A DNA stretch of 64,000 nt from Doryteuthis pealeii (taxonomy: Eukaryota; Mollusca; Cephalopoda; Myopsida; Loliginidae). Position 1 is the first letter of the stretch. Each line of letters opens with the position of its first letter. The position numbers and the translations under genes are program-made. The notes below the pieces were generated by a model. It ran no database searches. It was not told the origin of the DNA and worked only from the letters and a program-made list of their open reading frames with translations. The stretch is taken from assembly GCA_023376005.1 (NCBI GenBank), contig CM042147.1:118726912-118790911 (forward strand), written 5' to 3'. Shown here piece after piece: positions 31,187 to 40,754 of the stretch.

Positions 31187-32192
31187 CAAATAGTGATGTG
31201 AAGAGGTGTAAACTACCTCTGGGTGATTTAGGAATTCACTCGATTTATAAAATTTGATTTGATTTTTTTTTTACTATGACCTTGAAGAATACAATGGTGC
31301 CAAATTTTTGGTGGAGAGTCAAATCCCAAATATGAAATCAGTTGAATGTTTTTTTTTTTTTTGTCTTTTTTTAAAAATCTTGAATGATGACTTGATATGA
31401 AAATGTACAAAATGTTGCACGAGTTCTTCATTGTTCATTCATTGAAGAAAATTAATTTTGGTTTGTTATATTGGCAGTCCATTTTGAGTATTGCTAAGTT
31501 GGGTAAAAATTTTTTTTTTTTTTGTCTTTTATGAATTTTTAGTTGTGTGGTTAGTGCAGTTATTATTCAGTGATAAAGAAGAGAATAGAAAGAGATGAAA
31601 ATGAAAGAAGTCAGATTTCTTTTTTTTCAAAAACAAAAAAAAAGAAACGCAAGGGAAAAATAAATAAAATGTCAGACTCTTGAGCAACATAAAAAAAAAA
31701 AAAAAAATTCCTATGGCAACAAGAAGAGAGAAAAAAAAATAACAGAAAATAAAAATGGTCAGGGCTTTCATTAATAGATAAAGGGTTTCTGTAACCTCCC
31801 CATTTATTCTAAGATTAATTCAAGAGGTTTTAGAGTGAAATTCTAACAGTAGTAGTAATAATAATTACTATCAGCCAAAGATTATTTAAAGAATATTCTA
31901 AATGGTTATCTAAACTCAACAAGGAATTCATGTATCAATTTCTAAATACAGGATGAAAATAACTCCAAGAAGCAAGTTTATATATAATCAATATTGAATT
32001 ATATGGAATTAACAAACAAGAGTTAATTTTGTTTATATATGATGAGGGTGCAGAAAAATTCTTGATCCAACCAAGAAAAGAATGAGTTTTTTTCTTTTCT
32101 TAAATGGTTAAAGAAATTTGAGATGTGCCAACTGCAGGAGGAATATGTGGAATAGTACGGATCTAGGGCATTCCCTTTTAGTCAGAACTTTT
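31187..32192. other. AT-rich intergenic, nothing recognised
   Basis: Homopolymeric A and T runs only. Confidence 0.45.
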
Positions 32193-32290
32193 CAGCAACC
32201 ACTCATATAGTCTAGATGGAAAATTCTGAATTCAAACGTGTTGTACTTCACTTAAAATTGACCTTGTGTCACATCCTGCTCATGGCAGTT
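32193..32290 (+). mobile_element. B-family SINE tail fragment
   Basis: TCTGAATTCAAACGTGTTGT and GTGTCACATCCTGCTCATG. Confidence 0.65.
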
Positions 32291-32459
32291 GAGTTGGTTG
32301 TTTTGTGTTACAGTACATCAACCCTTTTCAAGTCATTTTGATAACCAAAGCACTCAGGTTGCTTACAGTACCTGGTGTTGCTTAAGTGGTCACCCAATTA
32401 AGTATTGAACAGGCTCATCACTATAATTGATGTAGGTTTTTGCTGTTCAACATACACTC

Positions 32460-32640
32460 GTGTGTCCATGTGTAGGTGTCCACAGGAGAACGTCACTTAT
32501 AAATTCATCCTTGCTTACTAGCAGTCTTCGGCATGTCTTACTTGGAGGGTGCATGGGATAGGAGGTAAGTGGCAGTACAGCTGCATTTGTGTGGGGTGCC
32601 ACTTCCAAGATTTGTTCAAGACAACCTGCAGTGTTTTAAA
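32460..32640 (-). pseudogene. RTE-type LINE RT C-terminal segment, inverted part
   Basis: The minus-strand reading VLNKSWKWHPTQMQLYCHLP, then PIPCTLQVRHA, matches the pattern that follows the LYGC-TWT block in RTE-type LINE proteins. It is in reverse orientation relative to the adjacent upstream block. Confidence 0.75.
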
Positions 32641-32880
32641 CAAGATGAAGACATCTCCACACTCATCTACCAAAAGAGATGTCAATATATACACAGGAAA
32701 GGCATTGACCGCTATGGACAGATTATTGATCATATGGAAATCTGATCTCTCTGATAAGATAAAGCAAGACATCTTCCAAGCTGTAGCCATGTCAGTACTA
32801 CTGTATGGCTGCATCACTTGGACTCTTAACAAAACATTTAAAAGAAAAAGCTAGATGGGAACTACCCAGAGATATCAATA
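32641..32880 (+). pseudogene. RTE-type LINE RT segment
   Basis: The reading DVNIYTGKALTAMDRLLIIW, KSDLSDKIKQDIFQAVAMSV, LLYGCITWTLNK is a typical RTE RT thumb-region pattern. It ends in a stop after KRKS. It joins head to head with the inverted segment 32460-32640. Confidence 0.82.
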
Positions 32881-33000
32881 GACAAAATCTCTCAAATGCG
32901 TACACATACACACACGGAGAATCTTGAATAAGTAACATTATCTGTCTGAATGTTTGAGATGAGGCTTGATGATTAGTATTATCTGCGTTATTCGTTATTA

Positions 33001-33383
33001 TTGGACACATGGCCTAGTGGATAAGGTAGTTAGGTTAAGACAGTTCTAAGTGACAGTTACCTCTGGATTCCGGGTTCAATCCTGAGTAGAGGCAGTAACA
33101 TAGAAAAATAATTAACACAACTCCTACCCCAGCTATGGTTAGCGGAATGAGAACAGGATACCCCCATGGATTAAATAAAGGGTTAGGTTCAAAGTTCCGT
33201 GATGGCTCCTGATTACGACAAGAAAGTTCCCGAGTTTGAAAAGAAGCTTCCCAAATCTGAGAAGGTTCCCGAGTCCGACAAGAAGTACCCGAAGAAGGCC
33301 GGAAGGCATGTCGGCCGAAACGTTGTACAAATAACAATGAAGATGGGGACAATAGTCCGAATAACGCAGATAATACTAACATT
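33001..33383 (+). mobile_element. E-family tRNA-headed repeat, best full copy
   Basis: Box A-like GGCCTAGTGGATAAGGTAGT, box B-like GGGTTCAATCC, body GGCAGTAACATAGAAAAATA, internal repeat of AAG-TTCCCGAG-type 18-mers (33226-33285), hammerhead region 33285-33328, end CGCAGATAATACTAAC. In this copy the core reads CCGAAGA, losing an invariant U, while stem I GTAC/GTAC and stem II GGCCG/CGGCC are perfect. Confidence 0.85.
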
Positions 33384-33754
33384 ATCTGGTTGGTTGGATT
33401 TTATGGCATGTCAACCCATGTTGGGTTATTTTATGTGAAGAAGAATTTTTTATTAAAAAGATTAAAATCCGCATTCAAATTCGACCAAATTGAATATGGA
33501 GTAATTTGTATCTGCGGAAGTGGCCAATCGGATAAAAAGAGTCCGAGGATCGCGTTGACGTATACATCACTTTTCTGTTGGCGTTGCACAAGGGTGGCAT
33601 GTTGGAGTATGATCGTCTCCAACGGGGTCTGGCTGGCTGGCTGGCTGAGGGGGGTATTATGCTGGAAGACCTGAAACCCCCCTATGAGGTCAGCCTATAA
33701 CATAACTGACGACGCTACCCTGCGCTAAGTCTGGCGTATTTCAAACATTTTATT

Positions 33755-33935
33755 TTCTAACTCAATTTTTAAACACATTTTTGATCTATTTAATCCATAA
33801 ATGAAACCCTAACAGGTACTACCACTCCAGATCAGGGTGGACCTGGAAGTAATGGCGATAAAGGAGTACTCCACACTACCCAGAGTTTCAGAATTGGAAC
33901 TTCACCGCTAGATGCAGTTTAACATCATACCCAGG
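33755..33935 (-). repeat. D-family repeat fragment
   Basis: AACAGGTACTACCACTCC through ACATCATACCCAGGACA. Confidence 0.6.
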
Positions 33936-34164
33936 ACAATAATAGAGAATGGGTACACTAGAAACTTCTAGTGTGGAACAGCCTTATTTTAGGTATTTTT
34001 CCTTAAAACATTCATCATATCAAAAAATTCTAGCAAAAATGTATATGAGTGATAAATATTATTGGACTAGTATCCTTGTCTTGATTGTTATTATAGTAAC
34101 AATTTCTTCAGGTGACTGTTATAATTCCCAACCCTTTAATATTCCAAGGTTACCAATTCTAACT

Positions 34165-34212
34165 GTCATCTGAAGAAAGCTGGAAGATATATAATAGCTG
34201 AAACATTGTGAC
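34165..34212 (+). ncRNA. Hammerhead ribozyme motif, minimal stem III
   Basis: Stem I GTCAT (34165-34169) with GTGAC (34208-34212, one wobble), CTGAAGA 34170-34176, stem II AGCT (34178-34181) with AGCT (34196-34199), GAAA 34200-34203, then CATT. Cleavage triplet ATT, stem III almost absent, as in the E family. Confidence 0.55.
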
Positions 34213-34410
34213 TATGAAAACACAAGATGATGATAATAATAATAATAATGCTAATTTCTCATCTCAAAGATTTGAACAGAAAATCTGCCTAGCTTGAAAG
34301 TGTATTTAGAGAGAAGAGAGGAAGAAGAAACAAGAAGTCAGTTGATAGCATCAGTATCATCATGATCATGATCAATTTCTAAGGGGAATAACTGATTATA
34401 CAACATTTAG

Positions 34411-34570
34411 TTAAAAGAAAGGAAATGAATCCGACAGTATGAGTATAGATAAAAGGATATGAAAACAACACAATATGCTGTTAAAGTGAAAACATTTTAT
34501 AACATATTCATAGCTAATATTGAACAATATTTTGATTTTATAAAAATCATCTTCAGAGCTTGTTTATACT
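34411..34570. repeat. H-family repeat with mutated hammerhead
   Basis: Second copy of 8979-9145. On the minus strand at 34560-34512: stem I AGCT/AGCT, CTGAAGA, stem II GATTTT/AAAATC, a GATC-like stem III. The invariant GAAA reads AAAA, so this copy is probably inactive. Confidence 0.65.
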
Positions 34571-34602
34571 CCGTACTATCAAGAGCGGAGACGAAAGTCA
34601 TA

Positions 34603-34680
34603 TGAATTCAAAACGAAAACCTTGATGTTGCAAAAAAGTGATATGAATTTTTGCAACATCAAGGTTTTCATTTTGAATTC
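34603..34680. repeat. Hairpin, about 30-bp arms
   Basis: GAAAACCTTGATGTTGCAAA and its inverse at 34653-34676. Confidence 0.85.
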
Positions 34681-35120
34681 GTGACCCCCGAACGGAGAAT
34701 TGAGTGTCAACCGGAAGTTTCGGGTGTTGACCGGAACCGGAAGTCACGTGGTGACGTGGAACAACGAAGAAAGGTCCCGGCCTCTTTTCGATTTGGGACA
34801 GTATAGGGTTAAGACATGCCCTTGGTCCCGTGTGGGATGACGGTAGTTTAATAGTTCTCTCTCCCTGTCTCTCTGCCTTTCCTCCTCTCTGATACGAACC
34901 CACGAGACGAGCACGATAATAAAGGCTAGCAGTTGTGACTACATATTTCTCGCGTTGTAATTTTTATCAACAAGATGACCGCCACGTGCAGAAGACATTT
35001 TTAGTACGGTGAATATATCACCGCCGCCACGTTACATATATACGTTTGGGTACTGTGAAAATACGACAACGTTACATATATCATTTTGGTACTGTGAAAA
35101 TATACGACAACGTTACACTT
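34680..35120 (+). other. GC-richer LTR-like or promoter-like island
   Basis: A GC-rich block (ACCGGAACCGGAAGTCACGT), CTCT-rich stretch, ATAATAAAGGC and TTTCTCGCGTTGTAATTTTT, then triplicated ACGTTACA/TACTGTGAAAATA motifs. It looks like an LTR 3' part but has no partner LTR or primer-binding site. Confidence 0.3.
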
Positions 35121-35321
35121 TGTGTATGTTAGTAACTTTTTTTTTTCATTTTTTTTGCTGATGGTTAAAGAATTAAATAAAATAAAAAAACTAAATTCAA
35201 TTCTTCAATCATCTACAACTTAATGTGTGAATTTGGAAAATGGGTTCTTTATGATTTCATGAAAGAAATTTTCGGTGGACATTTCCACATACCTACATGA
35301 ATACATCTAGCCATTTTGGGA

Positions 35322-35549
35322 CAGAGCATTTGCAAGGTTCCTGGTTTGATACCGGCCCTCGCTAAATCAGCATATGAGTAGCACAGGGAACTGTGCGGTA
35401 AAGTAAGGAGCTGATGGTAGGTGTGGCACTCCATCCCAGTTGCACACCCCCAAAAAAAACCCCAATCCCCTTGGTCTAGCGCTAGTGAAATGGGGATAGA
35501 CTCCCTCACTATCTGGCTGATACCAACTTTAGGCCACCCCAATGACTAC
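35322..35549 (+). mobile_element. A-family SINE, opposite orientation
   Basis: GCAAGGTTCCTGGTTTGATA (box B) through CTGATACCAACTTTAGGCCA; box A end missing. Confidence 0.85.
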
Positions 35550-35605
35550 CTTTTTAGTAACTTATATCATCAGTTTAATTCAAATAACTTGACCATCCTA
35601 AATAT

Positions 35606-35880
35606 GGTTTGGTTTCTTTGTTTAATGGCATATCAACCTTTGTGGGTTATCTAATGCCAAAACCATCCTTACAGAGGAACTATAGTGATACTATTTAATC
35701 CATAGCTGGGGGGGGGGGATTAGGGTGTTCATACCTTTCCCACAGGTATTAGTCTAAAAATGAATATAATAACGTGACTGGAGATTGAACTCGCTTACTC
35801 CAATGTTGCAGTCCAGCATGTTAGCCACTACATTACCTTGTAGAGGAACAGTAGTGGTACTATTTAACCCATAACTGGCT
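35606..35880 (-). mobile_element. C-family SINE plus short repeated segment
   Basis: Tail GGTTTCTTTGTTTAATGGCA; head near TTAGCCACTACATTACC. A partial second body (AGAGGAACAGTAGTGGTACT) follows at 35840-35880. Confidence 0.8.
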
Positions 35881-36110
35881 CATAAGAATATTTTCTTCAA
35901 TCAAAAAATTTCTAATCAATATTTACCTTCCTGAAAAAGTAAGTTAATAAAGTGCTTTGAATATATGTCAATTTGGATACTTTAATACCTCTATAGATCA
36001 TGTGATGTTATTCCAAACTATGCAGACAAATAGTTATTTTAGTATAATCTTTTATGAAAATTTTATGAATAATAAAAATAATGCCATAAGATTTTTGTAC
36101 TATTAAATTC

Positions 36111-36112
<2 letters not shown>

Positions 36113-36157
<45 letters not shown>
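36113..36157. repeat. (GT)n microsatellite
   Basis: Pure GT run of about 44 bases. Confidence 0.95.
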
Positions 36158-36161
<4 letters not shown>

Positions 36162-36592
36162 TTTGTTGTTTGCACATTTTAGACAATTCATTCAGCCTTC
36201 TTTAGACATACAATTCACAAGAATTTATTTTTCCACAGATTTCATTAAGTTAAAATATATTCAGAATAAAAAAAATCATTAACACCGAAGTGAATTTGAT
36301 TCCTAATGGGTGGTCCACAATTGCACCAAATTAAACTTAAGTAAAATATAGTATATAAAAGATATAATAAAATCAACATTTTTTGTAAGCAATACCAAGT
36401 CAGCCTATTACTAATATTTAATAAAAATAAATCCCTAACACATTTTAAACAAATGAAGGTGGTTCCTGAACATTTGATTTGATTTAAAAAAATTTTTTTT
36501 TTATTAATCTTCAATAAAATATTGTCAAGAATGTTGCTGTTCTTTTCATCACATAAAAATTTTTAGAGCCTTCTTAAAATTGTTTTCTAACC

Positions 36593-36770
36593 ACTCTCCC
36601 TCCAGCTATGGTAAATGTTACGGCAGATTGGGCTCTTTAACCGTGGCTAGGTAACCAGTCTAGGAGAAGGAAAACACTGAATTCAAACCTGTTAAACTTC
36701 ACTCAAGAAATTGACTTTGTGTCACATCCTGCTTGTGCGGAGGGGTTGGTGTATATATATATATATATAT
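36593..36770 (+). mobile_element. B-family SINE, truncated, ending in (AT)n
   Basis: CTCTCCCTCCAGCTATGG through GGAGGGGTTGGTGTATATAT. Flanking F sequence TTTTTAGAGCCTTCTTAAAA is repeated after it at about 36780. Confidence 0.83.
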
Positions 36771-36870
36771 AAAAAAGAATTTTAGAGACTTTTTAAAATT
36801 GTTTTCTATTACCAATTTTGTCCCATAAGAATTATTACATTTGTATATTATTGTCATATATTAAATGTAA

Positions 36871-37085
36871 CAATGCATTTCACTTAGCACTAATACCCTT
36901 GGGAAAGGTATGAATTCTACTCTCCCTCCAGCTATGGGTAAATAGTAGGGCAGACTGGGCTCTTTAACCTTGGTTAGGCAACCAGTCTAGGAGAATGAAA
37001 ACTCTGAATTCAAACCTGTTAAACTCCGCTTGAGAAATTGACCTTGTGTCACATCCTGCTCGTGCGGAGGAGTTGGTAAATGTAT
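36871..37085 (+). mobile_element. B-family SINE with 16-bp target duplication
   Basis: GCATTTCACTTAGCACTAAT through GGAGGAGTTGGTAAATG. TATATTAAATGTAACA occurs directly before and after it. Confidence 0.88.
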
Positions 37086-37215
37086 ATATTAAATGTAACA
37101 TCTATTATGGGACAGATTAAATTGCTTTCTTAGTTCATTTAATATTGCTAGCAAATAAGTAATAAACACAAAAAGCATGAGTTTATAAGGTGGCCTACAA
37201 ATTATAAAATGTTAA

Positions 37216-37780
37216 CATTTTCAGATAAATGATATAAAATGCTAATGAGCAGATAAATGATTTAAAAAATGTTGTATCATCATGAAGTTAAAATATATTT
37301 GTAATTAAAAAGATCATTAATACTGAAGTGTGTTTGATATCTACTGGATGAGTGGGTCAATACTTTTAGTCAAATCTAAACTCATCAAATGTTTTTTGCA
37401 AGCAACACCAAATCAATATACTATCGATATTTGCTGATTTCCCACTTTGAGGAAATCTGAGTTTTAAATGAAAGAAATTTCTCAAGATTTTTGCTGCCTT
37501 TTTTGGATTCTCCAAAATGTCACCAATTGCCAAGAATTCGGCGCTGTTCATTGGGTAAGAGAACATTTTAAATATTTCTTCTTTTTTTTTTTCATGATGG
37601 CTCCAAGATTCTTGGTAAGACTAAGGTCAAAGGAGGTCAGGTGAATTTCCTGGTCACCTGTCAATCCATTATTATTATTTTTTAGGATAGGGAAAGAAAA
37701 AGAAATAAGGAGCTTTTCAAAGGTGTATGTGGCACAAATGATCCATTTCTTCTCTTGCATATATTTTCCTCTTTTCTTTT
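37216..37780. other. Intergenic, no gene recognised
   Basis: Mixed AT-rich sequence. The reading TKNLGA-MKKKK in 37548-37898 (minus) has no family resemblance. Confidence 0.4.
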
Positions 37781-37809
37781 TTTGATGTGTGTGCACAACT
37801 TTCACAAAA

Positions 37810-38185
37810 AATGTCATAACAACAGCAACCTTGAGCACCTTTTTGATCTCCATCTTTCTAACACACGTGGGCATGCCTACAAAGTCAGAAAACAACACTG
37901 CTCACGTGACTTTCGGAAACATTTTTTCACGTTCAGAATTGCGGAGAGATGGAATAAACTGCCTGAATCTTTCAAAGCCTCCATGCTTCCTGTAGTCCGC
38001 CGACACTATACCTGATGCCACTCTCCACATACATATGCACACTCGCGCACACATACATGCATATTACTACTGTAAACTGTTCATGTTCCTGACACTAATA
38101 CATTATTCTGTGTACTTGACATGAGACTTTGATGAGTTGTGGTGCACCTGAGCACTGTACACAATAAATTTCATTATCATTATCA
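37810..38185 (+). pseudogene. LINE RT C-terminus and 3' UTR fragment
   Basis: The reading NTRGHAYKVRKQHCSRDFRK, HFFTFRIAERWNKLPESF, KASMLPVVRRH is the RGH-x-x-K...R-x-x-WN-x-LP C-terminal pattern of non-LTR retrotransposon proteins. It is followed by a 3' UTR ending AATAAATTTCATTATCATT. Inverted copies of the 3' part occur at 21176-21400 and 63222-63440. Confidence 0.82.
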
Positions 38186-38244
38186 AAATCAGAGAAAAAT
38201 CATGTGATTGAATGTCAATACTGTTATGCTCCATCAAAAGTCAT

Positions 38245-38610
38245 ATGCATGCTCTCCTCTCAGAGTAGAAACTAGAAACGTGCTCTCCTTCAGAGAGAGA
38301 AACGTGCTCTCCTCTCAGAGTAGAAACGTGCTCTCCTCTCAGAGTAGAAACGTGCTCTCCTCTCAGAGTAGAAACGTGCTCTCCTTTCAGAGTAGAAACG
38401 TGCTCTCCTCTCAGAGTAGAAACGTGCTCTCCTCTCAGAGTAGAAACGTGCTCTCCTCTCAGAGTAGAAACGTGCTCTCTCTTTCAGAGTAGAAACGTGC
38501 TCTCCTCTCAGAGTAGAACGTGCAGAGTAGAAACGTGCCCTCTCTCAGAGTAGAAACATGCCCTCCTTTCAGAGTAGAAACATGCCCTCCTTCAGAGTAG
38601 AAACACCAAC
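38245..38610. repeat. 24-bp minisatellite, about 15 units
   Basis: Unit AGAGTAGAAACGTGCTCTCC plus TCTC. Indels increase toward the 3' end. Confidence 0.95.
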
Positions 38611-39280
38611 AACAAATAACATAAGGTTTTATTAAGAGACAACCTTTTAAGAGGATTATATCTAGTTGATGTGAACTCTTAAGATTATGTTCCATATATT
38701 CTCACTCGTATAACTAAAGATTTATAAACTTTGAATTTGTGAGGAGGTCAAAAGAAACAACCAAATCTGATAATGTCAGCAAAGACCAATTATTAAATAA
38801 AATAATAACAAAAAAAGAAAATCTATAACAAAAGAAAAGTGGGGACATAGGCAAAGACTCAGACCAGCTCAGCTTTTACTACATGCTCTATATATTAAAA
38901 CACCTGTAATTTTTTTGAGAGATGATGTTTCAGGTGTGTGTTTGGATGCCATCGTTTGTTTATGCAAAATGTAAAAACGCTACAAGAATTTTGTGTCGAC
39001 ATGAATGGAAATAAAAGAATGAAAATAGATAATCATACAAAAGAATGAAAAAATAGATTGTCATATGCTTAATAAAAAGGAAAAATAAAATCTACAACTA
39101 AGATTGTAAACAGAAAAAAAGGGATATAAATAAATAGCTAGATTATTAAATATGCAACATTTTGTTTGTACGCGTGTGTAGAATATATATAAATAAAAAT
39201 GTGACCAGATAGTTATTTTAATGTAAACTTTAGAAAAAAAAAAGAAAAAGAAGAAAAAAGTTTAATTTTTTGATAAAATA
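38611..39280. other. AT-rich intergenic
   Basis: Nothing recognised. Confidence 0.4.
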
Positions 39281-39282
39281 GT

Positions 39283-39917
39283 ACTTTAATAAGCTCTTTA
39301 TCATACTGAGCTATTTTTTTTTTTTTCTGTCAGAATTTTCCTGAAGATCCTTTTGGTGGAACCTAGGTAGTTAATTTCTTGCTGATTCAGCTCACTAAAC
39401 AAAGCTCTACAAGTATGTATTGAGCACTTTCATTTTTTGATAAAATAGTGTGGTAATCTTTAACGTTAAGTGACTAAATTCCTACCATAAAATTGTATTT
39501 GTGCATTATTTGAAATAAACTTAATTGTTATTAAAAAGACATTTTATGATATTTTGGAGTTAAAAACATGCATTAAAATGGATTCGACAAGCATGTTTTC
39601 ACCGTTAAAATTACGTTGAATCAAAGATGGCTGTCATTTTTTACAAGCTTCTTTTCAGAAAAAGAACAAAGGGACTTAACTCTCATTGCTTTGAGAGTTA
39701 AGTCCTTTTAAGACTTAAATAATGTGCAAGTACAATTTTATGGTAGGAATTTAGTCACTTAAAGTTCAAGATTACCAAATAGTGCTTTGATAAGCCCTTT
39801 ATCATACTGAGCTATTTTTTTTTTTCTGTCAGAATTTTCTTGAAGATCCTTTTGGTGGAACCTAGGTAGTTAATTTCTGCCGCTGATTCAGTTCTACAAA
39901 TATGTATTGAGCACTTT
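39283..39917. repeat. Fold-back element with flanking direct copies and hammerhead relics
   Basis: Direct repeats 39283-39438 and 39776-39917 (TTTATCATACTGAGCTATTT, GATCCTTTTGGTGGAACCTA) surround inverted arms 39448-39512 and 39712-39776 (TTCCTACCATAAAATTGTA). Both direct copies contain a hammerhead-like segment: CTGAAGA at 39351 (TTGAAGA in the second), TCC/GGT stem, GGAA in place of GAAA, CCTAGG, TA. A smaller hairpin (GGGACTTAACTCTCATTG) lies at 39668-39712. Confidence 0.8.
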
Positions 39918-40135
39918 CCAAATATTTATTACCTCAACTCAATTTGGTTTTTTTTCCCCTTTTTCGATCAGTCAAAATTCAGACTCATTCGATTTTTCTT
40001 TTGTTCTGTTGAGTTTCCCACGCAAACTACTTATATAACAAACTTTCACTAGTTTAGCGTAAGGCATTACTCGTCTGTTGTTTACATACTCGAGTTCTCT
40101 AGGTGATCGTAACATACATCTACTGATGTATGTAT

Positions 40136-40310
40136 TTATGAGCTAAAATGTCCGCCTCTTACTGACAGCTACGGACAGTCGAGCGGAAAGGGGTCGGACT
40201 GCTGAAAAGTCAGTCAGGTTTCGCTCTCGGCTAGAAGTAGCTGTTAAGTCTAGCCACACTTATGAGATGTAAACATCGAAACACTGTGTCTGTGGATGAC
40301 TATATAGTGT
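40136..40310 (+). mobile_element. tRNA-headed SINE with decayed hammerhead
   Basis: Relative of 28873-29058. Stem I CCACA/TGTGG, stem II GATGT/ACATC and GAAA are intact, but the core reads CTTATGA, losing the invariant G. Confidence 0.7.
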
Positions 40311-40311
40311 G

Positions 40312-40560
40312 TACAGAAATAACCTACTCGAGTTTCACCATAAGGATCTTCAAGATTAAATCCACTGAATTAATAAAGATATTAAATTACAGCTAACTGC
40401 AGGAGTTCATGTTGTAGTTATGACCATCATAACTACAACAAGGACAGCCATAACTACAACATGAACTCCTGTAGTTAGCTGTAATTAATCAATATCTTGA
40501 TTAATTCAGTAGATTTAACCCTGAAGATCCTTATGGTGAAACTCGAGTAGGTTATTTCTC
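40312..40560. repeat. Palindrome with divergent hammerhead pair
   Basis: Arms of about 110 bp (AACCTACTCGAGTTTCACCA, GCTAACTGCAGGAGTTCATG) around ATAACTACAACAAGGACAGC. Left hammerhead (minus, 40321-40357) has TTGAAGA; right is intact. Confidence 0.9.
40517..40553 (+). ncRNA. Hammerhead ribozyme motif (right arm)
   Basis: Stem I AACC (40517-40520) with GGTT (40550-40553), CTGAAGA 40521-40527, stem II CC/GG inside TCCTTATGGT, GAAA 40538-40541, palindromic CTCGAG 40542-40547, then TA, triplet GTA. Stem II is short with a U-U opposition next to the core. Confidence 0.6.
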
Positions 40561-40704
40561 TACTACACTATAATAATAAATCCACTCTACTTACGTATTG
40601 AGCACTTTATATTCATTATAACGCTGACTTGTCCAGGTAAAACTTGTACCAACCAAATATTGAAACTAACCCAATATTTTCACCATTAAGTTATTCCTTT
40701 TTCA

Positions 40705-40752
<48 letters not shown>
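40705..40752. repeat. (AT)n microsatellite
   Basis: Pure TA run. Confidence 0.95.

Positions 40753-40754
<2 letters not shown>

Larger units (their letters stand above)
36551..37215 (-). repeat. F-family repeat split by two B SINEs
   Basis: Inverted relative to 28562-28800. Pieces at 36551-36592, 36778-36870 and 37086-37215, with B-family SINEs in the two gaps. Confidence 0.75.

Noticed and set aside
34680..35120. Gene promoter or CpG island of a host gene
   Set aside because: Locally GC-richer but no downstream exon found; internal repeats suggest an LTR or other repeat.
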